Below are positions 18,078-26,803 of a stretch of DNA of 35,097 bases, piece by piece (the first letter of the stretch is position 1; each line of letters begins with the position of its first letter). Location of the stretch: NCBI GenBank assembly GCA_947481635.1, contig CANKHJ010000028.1, positions 1-35,097 of the forward strand, given 5' to 3'. The stretch comes from Bradyrhizobiaceae bacterium. GTDB taxonomy: Bacteria > Pseudomonadota > Alphaproteobacteria > Rhizobiales > Xanthobacteraceae. The notes below the pieces were generated by a model. The model was not told where the DNA came from and ran no database searches. It was given only the letters and a program-made list of their open reading frames with translations. Made by a program: the position numbers and the translations under genes.

Positions 18078-18452
18078 TCAACCGCTGTTGACGTGCAGAA
18101 TGTTGCCGTCCGGATCCTTGAACCAGGCGGCCTTGAACTCCCCGAAAATATGCACGTCGCCGTCGCGTGTGGCGCCCGGTACGTCGTAATGCTCGAACCG
18201 CACCCCGGCCGCCTGCAGCGCCTCGACGATGGCGTCGAAGTCGCGGCCCGCGCCCCAGGTCGCCGTGGTTGCCTTGTTGGTTCCGGCATATTCGGATTCG
18301 TAGATCAGCATGGTGGTATTGCCGCTGCGGTAGGTGGCGACGCCGGTCTCGCCGGACGCGGTCTCCTTGAAGCCGAGCTTGCCGTAGAACGCCCTGGCGG
18401 CGGTCAGGTTTTTCACCGGGATCGTGGCCATCGCGGCCTTGTCTGCCAGCAT
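18078..18452 (-). CDS. VOC-family (glyoxalase/bleomycin-resistance fold) protein
   Basis: 124 residues, one vicinal-oxygen-chelate domain: ATIPVKNLTAARAFYGKLGF at the N-terminus and AAWFKDPDGNILHVNSG at the C-terminus. The first-strand His metal ligand of true glyoxalases is missing (IPVKNL), so it may be a binding rather than metal-catalytic member. Start at 18452 is chosen for a GGGAG 7 nt upstream; the open frame beyond it to 18683 is Arg-rich and unlike the family. Substrate unknown. Confidence 0.8.
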   Translation of the reverse strand: MLADKAAMATIPVKNLTAARAFYGKLGFKETASGETGVATYRSGNTTMLIYESEYAGTNKATTATWGAGRDFDAIVEALQAAGVRFEHYDVPGATRDGDVHIFGEFKAAWFKDPDGNILHVNSG

Positions 18453-18654
18453 GTCGGGTCTCCCTGTCGGTCTGTCCGGGGCAATGCGTGGGCGGCGGCA
18501 GTGTTCCGGGACCTCACCGCGCGCCACCCATACCCGATCAATGGAAGTCGCAAATGGCCGTGGGACCACGTGTTTCCGTCGTTGCGTCAGGGGTCTGTTT
18601 TTGGCAATGTCCGCGCGATTTTGGCCGGGGCAATTCGCGTTCGCGAGCGTCCTG

Positions 18655-18674
18655 ACCCGGAAAGTGAGCCGGGT
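18655..18674 (+). promoter_or_regulatory. Stem-loop in the hppA leader
   Basis: ACCCGG (18655-18660) and CCGGGT (18669-18674) form a perfect 6-bp stem with an 8-nt loop, ending 44 nt before the hppA ATG. Just upstream, TCGCGTTCGCGA is another short palindrome. Probably leader structure; no known riboswitch is recognised. Confidence 0.3.
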
Positions 18675-18718
18675 TGGGACCATTTGCTCGGGCAGAGACC
18701 AAGCAAAGGATCGAATCT

Positions 18719-20851
18719 ATGAACGCTTTATGGGTGATCGTCGCGTGCGGCGCGCTCGCCATTGTCTATGGAATCTGGGCCACGTGGTCGGTGATGCAGG
18801 CCGATCCGGGCAATGCCCGGATGCAGGAGATCGCTGCTGCCGTGCGTGAGGGTGCGCAGGCCTATCTCAAGCGCCAATACACCACCATCGCCATCGTCGG
18901 CGCCGTGATCTTCGTGATCGTCGGCTTCATGCTCGGCTGGCTGGTTGCGATCGGCTTCCTGGTCGGAGCGTTCCTCTCGGGCCTTGCCGGCTTCATCGGC
19001 ATGAACGTGTCGGTGCGGGCCAACGTGCGCACCGCGCAGGCCGCGATCTCATCGCTGGCCGGCGGCCTCGAACTGGCGTTCAAGGCCGGCGCGATCACCG
19101 GCATGTTCGTCGCCGGTCTCGCGCTCCTTGGCGTCACGCTCTATTTCGGCTTCCTGATCGGTTCGCTCGGCTATGCGCCGAATGACCGCATCGTCATCGA
19201 CGCCATGGTGGCGCTCGGCTTCGGCGCGTCGCTGATCTCGATCTTCGCCCGTCTCGGCGGCGGCATCTTCACCAAGGGTGCGGATGTCGGCGGCGATCTG
19301 GTCGGCAAGGTCGAAGCCGGCATCCCGGAAGATGACCCGCGCAACCCGGCCACCATCGCCGACAATGTCGGCGACAATGTCGGCGACTGCGCCGGCATGG
19401 CGGCCGACCTGTTCGAGACCTACGCGGTGACCGCGGTGGCGACGATGGTGCTCGCGGCGATCTTCTTCGCCGGCACCCCTGCGCTGCTCAGCATGATGAT
19501 CTATCCGCTCGCCATAGGCGGCGTCTGCGTCATCACCTCGATCGCCGGTACGTTCTTCGTCAAGCTCGGCGCCAACCAGTCGATCATGGGTGCGCTCTAC
19601 AAGGGTCTGATCGCCACCGGCGTGCTGTCGCTGGTCGGCATCGCGCTGGTCACCTATTGGATGATCGGCTTCAGCACCTCGTATCGCACCACCGGCGGGG
19701 TGGTCTTCACCGGCCAGACGCTGTTCATCTGCGGCATCGTCGGCCTGGTCGTGACCGCGCTGCTGATCGTGATCACCGAATACTACACCGGCACCGATTA
19801 TCGCCCGGTGAAGTCGATCGCGGCCTCGTCGGTGACGGGCCACGGCACCAACGTGATCCAGGGCCTCGCGATCTCGATGGAGTCGACGGCGCTTCCCGCC
19901 CTCGTCATCATCGCGGGCATCCTGGTCACCTATGGTCTCGCCGGTCTGTTCGGTATCGCCATTGCGGTGACGACGATGCTGGCGCTGGCCGGCATGATCG
20001 TCGCGCTCGACGCCTTCGGTCCGGTCACCGACAATGCCGGCGGCATTGCCGAAATGGCCGGCCTGCCGAAGGAAGTGCGCAAGTCGACGGATGCGCTCGA
20101 CGCCGTCGGCAACACCACCAAGGCGGTGACCAAGGGCTATGCGATCGGTTCGGCGGGCCTCGGCGCGCTGGTGCTGTTTGCGGCTTACAATGAAGATCTC
20201 AAGTTCTTCATCGCCAACTCCGCGAAGTTCCCATACTTCCAGGGCGTCCTGCCGGACTTCTCGCTGAACAATCCGTACGTCGTGGTCGGCCTGCTGTTCG
20301 GCGGCCTGCTGCCGTATCTGTTCGGCGCGATGGGCATGACCGCGGTCGGCCGTGCGGCCGGCGCGATCGTCGAGGAAGTGCGGCGTCAGTTCCGCGAGAA
20401 GCCGGGCATCATGCTGGGCACCGACAAGCCGGACTACGGCCGCGCGGTCGATCTGCTCACCAAGGCCGCGATCAAGGAGATGATCATCCCCTCGCTGCTG
20501 CCGGTGCTGTCGCCGATCGTCGTCTACTTCGTGATCTACCTGGTCGCGGGCGGTGGCGTGGCCGGTAAGTCGGCGGCGTTCTCCGCTGTCGGCGCGATGC
20601 TGCTCGGCGTGATCGTCACCGGCCTGTTCGTCGCGATCTCGATGACCTCGGGCGGCGGCGCATGGGACAATGCTAAGAAGTACATCGAGGACGGCCATTA
20701 CGGCGGCAAGGGCTCGGACGCCCATAAGGCCGCGGTGACCGGCGACACGGTCGGAGATCCCTACAAGGATACGGCCGGCCCGGCGGTGAACCCGATGATC
20801 AAGATCACGAACATCGTGGCTCTGCTGCTGCTCGCGATCCTGGCGCACTAA
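18719..20851 (+). CDS. hppA: Membrane-bound proton-translocating pyrophosphatase
   Basis: Pumps protons across the inner membrane at the cost of pyrophosphate. 710 residues, about 16 membrane helices. The PPi/Mg-binding loops are intact: [20 protein letters not shown] region, [18 protein letters not shown], and near the C-terminus the loop [17 protein letters not shown] with [26 protein letters not shown] carries Lys468 and Thr471; Lys at this place (with Thr three later) marks the K+-independent H+-pumping class, while Ala/Gly mark K+-dependent ones. Start at 18719 (MNALWV) follows AAGGA by 8 nt. Single gene, closed by a terminator at 20874. Confidence 0.97.
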   Translation: MNALWVIVACGALAIVYGIWATWSVMQADPGNARMQEIAAAVREGAQAYLKRQYTTIAIVGAVIFVIVGFMLGWLVAIGFLVGAFLSGLAGFIGMNVSVRANVRTAQAAISSLAGGLELAFKAGAITGMFVAGLALLGVTLYFGFLIGSLGYAPNDRIVIDAMVALGFGASLISIFARLGGGIFTKGADVGGDLVGKVEAGIPEDDPRNPATIADNVGDNVGDCAGMAADLFETYAVTAVATMVLAAIFFAGTPALLSMMIYPLAIGGVCVITSIAGTFFVKLGANQSIMGALYKGLIATGVLSLVGIALVTYWMIGFSTSYRTTGGVVFTGQTLFICGIVGLVVTALLIVITEYYTGTDYRPVKSIAASSVTGHGTNVIQGLAISMESTALPALVIIAGILVTYGLAGLFGIAIAVTTMLALAGMIVALDAFGPVTDNAGGIAEMAGLPKEVRKSTDALDAVGNTTKAVTKGYAIGSAGLGALVLFAAYNEDLKFFIANSAKFPYFQGVLPDFSLNNPYVVVGLLFGGLLPYLFGAMGMTAVGRAAGAIVEEVRRQFREKPGIMLGTDKPDYGRAVDLLTKAAIKEMIIPSLLPVLSPIVVYFVIYLVAGGGVAGKSAAFSAVGAMLLGVIVTGLFVAISMTSGGGAWDNAKKYIEDGHYGGKGSDAHKAAVTGDTVGDPYKDTAGPAVNPMIKITNIVALLLLAILAH

Positions 20852-20873
20852 ACCGGCCAGCGAAAATGAATGA

Positions 20874-20905
20874 GGGCCCGTGCATCGCGCGGGCCCTTTT
20901 TCTTT
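20874..20905 (+). terminator. Rho-independent terminator of hppA
   Basis: GGGCCCG (20874-20880) pairs with CGGGCCC (20890-20896), followed by TTTTTCTTT. A strong intrinsic terminator about 20 nt after the hppA stop. Confidence 0.9.
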
Positions 20906-20961
20906 GCGCGGCTAAGCGAAGCGGAATGGGTGTGACGATGGCCGTAATCCCAACCACCGTG

Positions 20962-21047
20962 GTCGCCCCCGCGAAGGCGGGGGCCTAGTACGCTGTGTCC
21001 TATCGATAGGTCGCGGCGTACTGGATGCCCGCCTGCGCGGGCATGAC
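20962..21047. repeat. Composite palindromic repeat, family A copy 3
   Basis: Left hairpin CCCCCGCGAAGGCGGGGG, centre CCTATCGATAGG (a perfect 12-bp palindrome), right hairpin GCCCGCCTGCGCGGGC, ends GTCG/TGAC. The whole right half from TCGCGGCGTACTGG on is almost identical to the copy at 1107-1193. Lies between convergent hppA and bamE. Confidence 0.85.
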
Positions 21048-21098
21048 GACCGTTGTTTATCTCGACACTGACCGCGGATCGGCGATGAAGATCGCTGA

Positions 21099-21130
21099 CA
21101 AAGAAAAACTCCGCGAACTATTCCGCGCGG
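21099..21130 (-). terminator. Probable terminator of bamE
   Basis: On the minus strand CCGCG (21130-21126), a 10-nt loop and CGCGG (21115-21111) are followed by AGTTTTTCTTTG. It begins 25 nt after the bamE stop. The stem is only 5 bp, so strength is uncertain; on the plus strand the stem is followed by TTTT, so it may act in both directions. Confidence 0.5.
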
Positions 21131-21155
21131 TTTTCATTGAAACCTGTTACCGTCG

Positions 21156-21614
21156 TCAGAAGGTCGGGATGACCTTGAACAGGTAGGTGAGGTAGCTCAG
21201 CTCCTCGCCTCCGGCTGCCGTGGTGCGGCTGACGAAGTCGAACACCTTGCCGTCCTTCATGCCGTAATTGGCGAGGCGCTCGACGCGCCGGTTCTTGTCG
21301 AAATAGACCACGACGACGCGCTGATCGACGACCTTCTGCGGCATGAAGGCGACTGAGCGTTCGGTGCGCTGCGAGATGTAATAGAACGCCTCGCCGCTGA
21401 CGGTCGCGACGGTGGACGGCGTGCCGAGTACGATCAGCACCTGCTCCTGGCTCGAGCCGACCGGGATCTGCTCCAGCGCGCCATCCGGGATGATGTAGCC
21501 GCGCTGGTAGCTCTCGCCCAGGCTGGAGCATCCGGACACCATCAGGCCGAGCGCGAAAACTGCGGCGATGATGCCGAAGGCCCGGACTGGGCGGCGGTGC
21601 AAGGCGTTTGGCAT
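21156..21614 (-). CDS. bamE: Outer membrane protein assembly factor BamE (SmpA/OmlA family lipoprotein)
   Basis: Lipoprotein of the BAM complex that inserts beta-barrel proteins in the outer membrane. 152 residues. A signal peptide ends in a lipobox (LMVSGCSS), with the lipidated Cys near residue 28. The SmpA/OmlA core follows: RGYIIPDGALEQIPVGSS, EQVLIVLGTPSTVATVSGEAFYYISQ, and VVVVYFDKNRRVERLANYG. Start at 21614 (MPNALHRRP) gives a normal lipoprotein signal; the frame runs upstream to 21677 without a good leader. Divergent from the bc1 chaperone gene, the usual rhizobial arrangement. Confidence 0.92.
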   Translation of the reverse strand: MPNALHRRPVRAFGIIAAVFALGLMVSGCSSLGESYQRGYIIPDGALEQIPVGSSQEQVLIVLGTPSTVATVSGEAFYYISQRTERSVAFMPQKVVDQRVVVVYFDKNRRVERLANYGMKDGKVFDFVSRTTAAGGEELSYLTYLFKVIPTF

Positions 21615-21717
21615 CGAAACCTGGTTCCCCTTGGACGCGGACCCTGTTGACCTATCGGCCGGTCCCGCGCAATGCAATGGCGGACCATCCGGTCCTGATC
21701 GCGAACGAGCTATCCTG

Positions 21718-22266
21718 ATGATATTACGATTGTTTCAACGAGGCCCGCGATCGGCGACCATTTCCGGATTGTATGGCGCGATCGTGGCGCAGGCGCGCTT
21801 GCCGGCGTTTTACCGCTCCTATGGGGTCCCGGATACCCTGGATGGCCGCTTCGAGATGGTGTTGCTGCACACCGTGCTGGTGGTACGGCGGCTGCGCGGG
21901 GAGGGGCCGGATGGCCAGCAGCTCGGCCAGGCGATCTTCGACCGATTCTGCAGCGACATGGACGGGACCCTGCGCGAAATGGGGGTTGGCGACCTCACCG
22001 TGCCGAAGCAGATGAAGAAGGTCGGCGGCGCGTTTTACGAGCGGCAGGAGGCCTATGACGCGGCGCTGGCCGCAGCCGACGATGCCGCCCTGGCCGCTCA
22101 GGTGGAACGCGGTTTTTCGGGAATTACGCCGGTCGCCGCGGTGGCATTGGCAGCCTATATAAGGCGGGTGGCGCAGCGGCTTGAGAATCAGCGGGCCAGC
22201 GCCTTTTCCGGCGGACACGTCGCTTTTCCGGATGCGGGAATCGGTCCGGTGGTGGCGACGGCATGA
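21718..22266 (+). CDS. Ubiquinol-cytochrome c chaperone family protein (CBP3-like)
   Basis: 182 residues resembling the mitochondrial CBP3/UQCC1 assembly factor for the cytochrome bc1 complex: IVAQARLPAFYRSYGVPDTL, DGRFEMVLLHTVLVVRRL, FDRFCSDMDGTLREMGVGDL and VPKQMKKVGGAFYERQEAYD. It likely aids cytochrome b/bc1 biogenesis. Start at 21718 (MILRLFQRG) fits family members, although the ribosome-binding site is weak. The stop codon lies inside a family C palindromic repeat. The DUF177 gene follows by 43 bp in the same direction. Confidence 0.88.
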   Translation: MILRLFQRGPRSATISGLYGAIVAQARLPAFYRSYGVPDTLDGRFEMVLLHTVLVVRRLRGEGPDGQQLGQAIFDRFCSDMDGTLREMGVGDLTVPKQMKKVGGAFYERQEAYDAALAAADDAALAAQVERGFSGITPVAAVALAAYIRRVAQRLENQRASAFSGGHVAFPDAGIGPVVATA

Positions 22267-22292
22267 TCCGGACGTTTTCCGATAGGATCATG
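22261..22292. repeat. Palindromic repeat, family C copy 2 (short form)
   Basis: GCATGATCCGGACGTTTTCC then GATAGGATCATG: a shortened relative of 11148-11193. Its first bases form the TGA stop codon of the bc1 chaperone gene (22264-22266). Confidence 0.65.
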
Positions 22293-22309
22293 AAAGACCA
22301 ACGAGAGAC

Positions 22310-22861
22310 ATGACAATGCAGGCCCATCCGGCCCCCGATGACTCGCCCTGGACCGTCCCGCTGGCGGTGGCTGACGTGGCGGAGAGTGGCCGCCGTGTCG
22401 TGATTGCGGCCGACGCGGCGACCCGCGCTGCGGTCGCCGGCGTCGCGGATGTGCGCGAGATTTCCCGCCTGGAGGCCACGTTCGAGATCGCCCGTCATGG
22501 CCGTAACGGGCTGCGGGTCACTGGCAAGGTGTCGGCCCGGGTCGGACAGGATTGCGTGGTCACGCTGGAGCCGATGGAGAGCGAGATCGAGGAAGCGGTC
22601 GATGTGCTGTTCGTCCCGCCGGAAAAGATCGCTGCGGTGGATGAGAACGACCCGCTTGAGGTCGATACCGGTCCGGATCTTGAGCCACTCGCGGGCGACA
22701 GTGTCGATCTCGGCGCCCTGGCGACCGAGTTTCTGATGATCGGCATCGATCCTTATCCACGCAAGCCGGATGCGGAATTTGCCGCGCCGCAAGAGCCGGA
22801 CGAGTCCCCGCACCCGTTCGCGACCCTGGCCGCCCTGAAGCGGGATCGCAGCGGCGGATGA
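22310..22861 (+). CDS. DUF177 / YceD-family protein
   Basis: 183 residues. Matches the YceD/DUF177 family: the core RVGQDCVVTLEPMESEIEEAVDVLFV carries the conserved Cys, followed by an acidic stretch and DLGALATEFLMIGIDPYPRKP. The family is linked to accumulation of 23S rRNA and usually sits beside rpmF and plsX; here rpmF is absent and plsX follows by 114 bp, the common alphaproteobacterial form. ATG at 22310 follows GAGAG. Exact function unknown. Confidence 0.9.
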   Translation: MTMQAHPAPDDSPWTVPLAVADVAESGRRVVIAADAATRAAVAGVADVREISRLEATFEIARHGRNGLRVTGKVSARVGQDCVVTLEPMESEIEEAVDVLFVPPEKIAAVDENDPLEVDTGPDLEPLAGDSVDLGALATEFLMIGIDPYPRKPDAEFAAPQEPDESPHPFATLAALKRDRSGG

Positions 22862-22975
22862 CGCAGCGCCACGTCGTCACATCCCTGTTGTCACAAGCAG
22901 GCGAGCCGTTATGCTTCCGGCCGTTCGATGCTTTCGCAGGACCGAACATCCGGCGCCTGCCGCCAAGGTTGGTTC

Positions 22976-24052
22976 ATGCCGAATAAGGTTCGCATCGCAC
23001 TGGACACCATGGGGGGCGATCACGGCCCGTCCGTGACGGTTCCGGGCGCCGACCTCGCGCTGGTGCGCCATCCGGATTCCGAGTTCCTGCTGTTCGGCGA
23101 CGGCGCGGTGATCGGGCCGCTGCTCGACAGCCTGCCGCGATTGAAAGCGGCGTCGCGGGTGATCCACACCGATGTCGCCATCAAGATGAGCGACAAGCCG
23201 AGCCAGGCTTTGCGCTATGGGCGCTGGAAGTCATCGATGTGGCTCGCCATCGATGCGGTCAAGAAAGCCGAGGCGGATGTCGCGGTGTCGGCCGGCAATA
23301 CCGGCGCGCTGATGGCGATGGCGCGTTTCAACCTGAAGATGATGCCGGGCATCGAACGGCCGGCGATTGCCGCCCTGTGGCCGACCATGCGCGGGGAATC
23401 GGTGGTGCTCGACGTCGGCGCGTCGATCGGCGCCGATGCCACGCATCTGGTCCATCTCGCGACCATGGGCAGCGCCATGGCGCGGGTGCTGTTCGATCTT
23501 GAGCGGCCGAGCGTCGGTCTCTTGAATATCGGCGTCGAAGAGGTCAAAGGTCTCGAAGCGGTGCGCGAGGCTGGAGTGCTGTTGCGCGATGCGAATCTTC
23601 CTCATCTCGATTATGCCGGTTTCGTCGAGGGCGACGATATCGGTAAGGGAACGGTGGACGTGGTGGTAACAGAAGGCTTTGCCGGCAATATCGCGCTCAA
23701 GACCGCGGAAGGAACCGCGCGTCAGATCGGCGAATATCTGCGCAACGCGATGTCGCGCACCTGGCGCGCAAAGCTCGGCTATCTGCTGGCGCGCGGCGCC
23801 TTCCGCATCCTGCGCGAGAAGATGGATCCGCGTGCATCCAACGGGGGCGTTTTCCTCGGCCTCAACGGTATCGTCATCAAGAGCCATGGCGGGACTGATC
23901 CCGAGGGCTTCGCGGCGGCGGTCGATCTCGGCTACGACATGGCGCGCTACGAACTGCTCACCAAGATCAATCAGACGCTGACGCTGAACCGGCAGGACAC
24001 GGCGAGCGCCGTCGCGAGCGCCTCGGTGGCCACCGCCGGAGTGCACTCGTGA
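22976..24052 (+). CDS. plsX: Phosphate acyltransferase PlsX
   Basis: Makes acyl-phosphate from acyl-ACP for membrane phospholipid synthesis; peripheral membrane enzyme, 358 residues. Typical opening [20 protein letters not shown], then [47 protein letters not shown] and [17 protein letters not shown]. Start at 22976 (MPNKVR) follows AAGG by 7 nt. Its TGA overlaps the GTG start of fabH, the conserved plsX-fabH coupling. Confidence 0.96.
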   Translation: MPNKVRIALDTMGGDHGPSVTVPGADLALVRHPDSEFLLFGDGAVIGPLLDSLPRLKAASRVIHTDVAIKMSDKPSQALRYGRWKSSMWLAIDAVKKAEADVAVSAGNTGALMAMARFNLKMMPGIERPAIAALWPTMRGESVVLDVGASIGADATHLVHLATMGSAMARVLFDLERPSVGLLNIGVEEVKGLEAVREAGVLLRDANLPHLDYAGFVEGDDIGKGTVDVVVTEGFAGNIALKTAEGTARQIGEYLRNAMSRTWRAKLGYLLARGAFRILREKMDPRASNGGVFLGLNGIVIKSHGGTDPEGFAAAVDLGYDMARYELLTKINQTLTLNRQDTASAVASASVATAGVHS

Positions 24053-25026
24053 GCGTGACCCGTTCGGTTGTCCTCGGTTCCGGCAGCTACCTCCCGAAAC
24101 GCGTTCTGACCAATGCTGAATTGGCGGCACAGGTCGCCACGTCGGATGAGTGGATCGTACAGCGAACCGGTATCCGGCAGCGCCATATCGCCGCCGATGG
24201 CGAACTCACCATGGACATGGGCCTGGCAGCCGCGAAAGCCGCGCTCGACCATGCCGGCATCGACGCGCAATCGATCGATCTGATCGTGCTCGCGACCTCG
24301 ACACCGGACAATACCTTTCCGGCGACCGCGGTCTCGATCCAGGCCGCGCTCGGCATCCATCATGGCGCTGCGTTCGACCTGCAGGCGGTGTGTTCCGGCT
24401 TCGTGTTCGGCCTTGCGACCGTCGACGGCATGCTCAGGACCGGCGGCTTCAAGCGCGCGCTGGTGATCGGCGCCGAAGCCTTCTCGCGCATCCTCGACTG
24501 GAACGACCGCACCACCTGCGTGCTGTTCGGCGACGGCGCCGGGGCGCTGGTGCTGGAGGCGCAGCAGCAGCCCGGCACGCGCGAAGACCGCGGTATATTG
24601 ACGTCCCATCTGCGCTCCGACGGGCGCCACAAGAGCAAGCTCTATGTCGATGGTGGCGTGTCCTCGACCGGCACGGTCGGGCATCTGCGCATGGAGGGCC
24701 GCGAGGTGTTCAAGTTCGCGGTCGCCGCGATCACCGACGTGATCGAGGACGCGTTCCGCGCCACCGGCTATACCGCGCAGGATATCGACTGGTTCGTGCC
24801 GCATCAGGCCAATAAACGCATCATCGACGGCGCCGCGCATAAGCTCGGAATCGCGCCGGAAAAGGTGGTCAGCACGGTCGACCTGCACGGCAATACCTCG
24901 GCGGCCTCGATCCCGCTCGCGATCTCGGTGGCGGTGCAGGATGGGCGCATCAAGCGCGGCGATCTGGTGCTGCTCGAGGCGATGGGCGGCGGCTTCACCT
25001 GGGGGGCAGCGCTGGTGCGGTGGTGA
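24049..25026 (+). CDS. fabH: 3-oxoacyl-ACP synthase III (KAS III)
   Basis: Starts fatty-acid synthesis by condensing acetyl-CoA with malonyl-ACP. 325 residues. The catalytic triad is intact: Cys115 (LQAVCSGF), His252 (VPHQANKRI) and Asn282 ([11 protein letters not shown]). The early motif [15 protein letters not shown] is typical. Begins with GTG overlapping the plsX stop as GTGA. Followed by a 101-bp gap with a separate promoter for ihfA. Confidence 0.96.
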   Translation: MSVTRSVVLGSGSYLPKRVLTNAELAAQVATSDEWIVQRTGIRQRHIAADGELTMDMGLAAAKAALDHAGIDAQSIDLIVLATSTPDNTFPATAVSIQAALGIHHGAAFDLQAVCSGFVFGLATVDGMLRTGGFKRALVIGAEAFSRILDWNDRTTCVLFGDGAGALVLEAQQQPGTREDRGILTSHLRSDGRHKSKLYVDGGVSSTGTVGHLRMEGREVFKFAVAAITDVIEDAFRATGYTAQDIDWFVPHQANKRIIDGAAHKLGIAPEKVVSTVDLHGNTSAASIPLAISVAVQDGRIKRGDLVLLEAMGGGFTWGAALVRW

Positions 25027-25057
25027 CGGACCATTTGCAATCTTCTGCGCAAGCCTG

Positions 25058-25086
25058 TTGACCGTTCCGATCCAAGCCCATATCGT
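25058..25086 (+). promoter_or_regulatory. Sigma70-type promoter for ihfA
   Basis: TTGACC (25058-25063), a 17-nt spacer, then TATCGT (25081-25086). The perfect palindrome TGATTAATCA (25087-25096) follows directly, near the expected start of transcription, and could be an operator. It lies in the fabH-ihfA gap, 42 nt before the ihfA ATG. Confidence 0.5.
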
Positions 25087-25127
25087 TGATTAATCAGTAG
25101 GATAGGGTCGCCTTAGCGGGGCTGGCG

Positions 25128-25451
25128 ATGGCCGGGAAGACAGTGACGCGGGCCGACCTTTGTGAGTCGGTCTATCAGAAAGTCGGTCTGTCACGTACGG
25201 AATCGGCCACGCTGGTCGAGGCCGTGCTGAAAGAAATCACCGACTGCCTGGAACGCGGCGAAACCGTGAAGCTCTCGTCGTTCGGCTCTTTTGTCGTGCG
25301 CAAAAAAGGGCAGCGCGTCGGCCGCAATCCCAAGACCGGTAAGGAAGTGCCGATCTCACCGCGGCGCGTGATGGTGTTCAAGCCGTCAGCGATCCTCAAG
25401 CATCGGATCAACGGCAAGTCCGTCGAAGGCATGGCCGACGACGAGGACTGA
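25128..25451 (+). CDS. ihfA: Integration host factor subunit alpha
   Basis: DNA-bending protein of 107 residues that pairs with IhfB. The N-terminus [21 protein letters not shown] and the arm region [20 protein letters not shown] (with the conserved Pro that intercalates into DNA) are typical; [15 protein letters not shown] closes the core. ATG at 25128 is supported by protein alignment with relatives. It sits between fabH and a MerR gene, the standard rhizobial order. A stem-loop follows the stop. Confidence 0.95.
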   Translation: MAGKTVTRADLCESVYQKVGLSRTESATLVEAVLKEITDCLERGETVKLSSFGSFVVRKKGQRVGRNPKTGKEVPISPRRVMVFKPSAILKHRINGKSVEGMADDED

Positions 25452-25458
25452 TGCCGGT

Positions 25459-25488
25459 CCGGAATCCCTAAAAGTCAGGGCTTTTCGG
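25459..25488 (+). terminator. Possible terminator/stem-loop after ihfA
   Basis: CCGGAA pairs with TTTCGG (one G-T pair), with an inner CCCT/AGGG stem and loop AAAAGTC. There is no clean T-tract after it, so it may only attenuate read-through into the MerR gene. Confidence 0.3.
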
Positions 25489-25542
25489 AATGTTGCGTTC
25501 ACCAATTCAGCGTTTCATCCGTTCTGAAGAGGAGTAGCGGCG

Positions 25543-26118
25543 GTGGACAAATCACCGGACGCGTTCCGAACCATCAGCGAAGTCGGCGACGATCTCGATG
25601 TGCCGCAGCACGTGCTGCGCTTCTGGGAGACGCGCTTCCGCGAGATCAAGCCGATGAAGCGCGGCGGTGGCCGGCGCTATTATCGGCCCGAGGATGTGGC
25701 GCTGCTGCGCGGCATCCGGCATCTGCTCTACGGCGAGGGCTACACCATCCGGGGCGTGCAGCGAATCCTGCGCGACCAGGGCGCGCGCTTCGTGCAGGGC
25801 GTGTGGGAACCCGGTGCGCCGCAGCCGTCGCATGCGGCGGTCGAGGATGAGCCGTCCCAAGAGATCGAAACGCAGATCGAAACGCAGATCGAAACCCACG
25901 TCGACGGGCGCGCCGAGCAGCTGCGTCTGTTCGAGCCGGCTCCGGCCGCTGCCGCCGCTCCGGTCATGCGCCGTGAGCCCGTGATGCAGGAGGCCGCGCA
26001 GGCGCCGGTCGCGCGTGGTTTGTCGCGCGATGCGCAGCGCCTGTTGCAGGCGGCGTTGCATGAACTGGCCGAATGCCGGCGCGTGCTCGACGCCGCGCTG
26101 ACCGAGCCGGCCGGCTGA
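25543..26118 (+). CDS. MerR-family transcriptional regulator
   Basis: 191 residues. An N-terminal MerR helix-turn-helix occupies about residues 8-78: [40 protein letters not shown] and [20 protein letters not shown]. No cysteines for metal sensing and no long coiled coil are seen. The middle is acidic with a 12-bp tandem repeat coding (E/Q)IET, and the C-terminus has a helical [19 protein letters not shown] at 25543 follows AAGAGGAG by 8 nt. This gene follows ihfA in many Rhizobiales; ligand and targets are unknown. Confidence 0.88.
   Translation: MDKSPDAFRTISEVGDDLDVPQHVLRFWETRFREIKPMKRGGGRRYYRPEDVALLRGIRHLLYGEGYTIRGVQRILRDQGARFVQGVWEPGAPQPSHAAVEDEPSQEIETQIETQIETHVDGRAEQLRLFEPAPAAAAAPVMRREPVMQEAAQAPVARGLSRDAQRLLQAALHELAECRRVLDAALTEPAG
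25861..25896 (+). repeat. 12-bp tandem repeat, 3 units, in the MerR gene
   Basis: (G/C)AGATCGAAAC(G/C) repeated three times, coding [12 protein letters not shown] in the linker of the regulator. Units 1-2 differ by one base, and the third ends in CC. Confidence 0.85.
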
Positions 26119-26153
26119 CGCCATCGTATCGCAGGCAGAGGAGTTGCCCCGTC

Positions 26154-26597
26154 ATGGCGTTCGATGAAGCATCGGTTCCGCAAGCTTTGTTTGGCTCGTG
26201 GAAGCAATTATCCGGCCGCTATGTCGATATCGAGACTGGCGAAGAACGGCCGGGATTGAGCAAGGCGCCGAACGGCTACATCCATTTCTCGCGCAACGGC
26301 CGCATGTTCAACGTGACGGTGGACTCGGCGCGGCAACCGCCGGCCGGCCCGAAACCGACCGCGCAAGAGGCCGAGGCGCTCTACCGCACCATCATCGCCT
26401 ATACCGGCACCTTCTCGGTGGAAGGCGACAAGGTCTATTTCGATCTCGACGTGAGCTGGAATGAATCCTGGACCGGATCGCGCCAGGTGCGCAGCTGGGC
26501 GCTGCAGGACGGCCGGCTGATGATCTCAGCCGACATCGTCAATCCGATGACCGGCAAGCCGGCGCTGCACCGGCTGGTATTCGAGAAGGCGGATTAG
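26154..26597 (+). CDS. Lipocalin-like domain protein
   Basis: 147 residues resembling the Lipocalin-like (Lipocalin_5) family: LFGSWKQLSGRYVDIETGE, APNGYIHFSRNGRMFNVTVD, YTGTFSVEGDKVYFDLDVSW and ALQDGRLMISADIV. The pattern is a small beta-barrel with the WxL-type start motif. No signal peptide is seen. ATG at 26154 lies 10 nt after AGAGGAG, a rather long spacing. It follows the MerR gene by 35 bp in the same direction. Ligand unknown. Confidence 0.75.
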   Translation: MAFDEASVPQALFGSWKQLSGRYVDIETGEERPGLSKAPNGYIHFSRNGRMFNVTVDSARQPPAGPKPTAQEAEALYRTIIAYTGTFSVEGDKVYFDLDVSWNESWTGSRQVRSWALQDGRLMISADIVNPMTGKPALHRLVFEKAD

Positions 26598-26667
26598 CAC
26601 TCCGCGCCGTTGTCTCTTTGTGGCGATGCAGCCATCCAATCACAGCTCGCCCTTTAAATTACAGGTC

Positions 26668-26787
26668 GTCATCCCCCGCGAAAGCGGGGGATCCAGTATT
26701 CCGCGACCTATCGATAGAAAGCCGGAGAGATATTGCCTTGATCGTTCTGCACGGCGTACTGGGCCCCCCGCTTTCGCGGAGGGCGAC
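26668..26787. repeat. Composite palindromic repeat, family A copy 4 (expanded centre)
   Basis: Left hairpin CCCCCGCGAAAGCGGGGG, then ATCCAGTATTCCGCGACC and TATCGATAG as in the other copies, but with about 33 extra bases in the centre before ACGGCGTACTGGG and the right hairpin CCCCCCGCTTTCGCGGAGGG. It lies between the convergent lipocalin-like and Bug genes. Confidence 0.8.
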
Positions 26788-26803
26788 AGTGTCATGTGAA
26801 GGG

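Larger units (their letters stand above)
20852..21155. other. Gene-free stretch between hppA and bamE
   Basis: About 300 bp between two convergent genes. It holds the hppA terminator (20874-20905), the family A palindromic repeat (20962-21047) and a stem-loop serving bamE (21099-21130). I see no coding potential or promoter in the rest. Confidence 0.8.

Noticed and set aside
18453-18718. Extended N-terminus or separate small gene between the VOC gene and hppA
   Set aside because: Open frames here on both strands are Arg-rich without ribosome-binding sites; the VOC and HppA family starts fit the shorter readings.
19049-20848. 599-codon open frame antisense to hppA
   Set aside because: Shadow frame caused by high GC; composition is His/Asp/Arg/Gly-rich without motifs, and hppA on the other strand is fully conserved.
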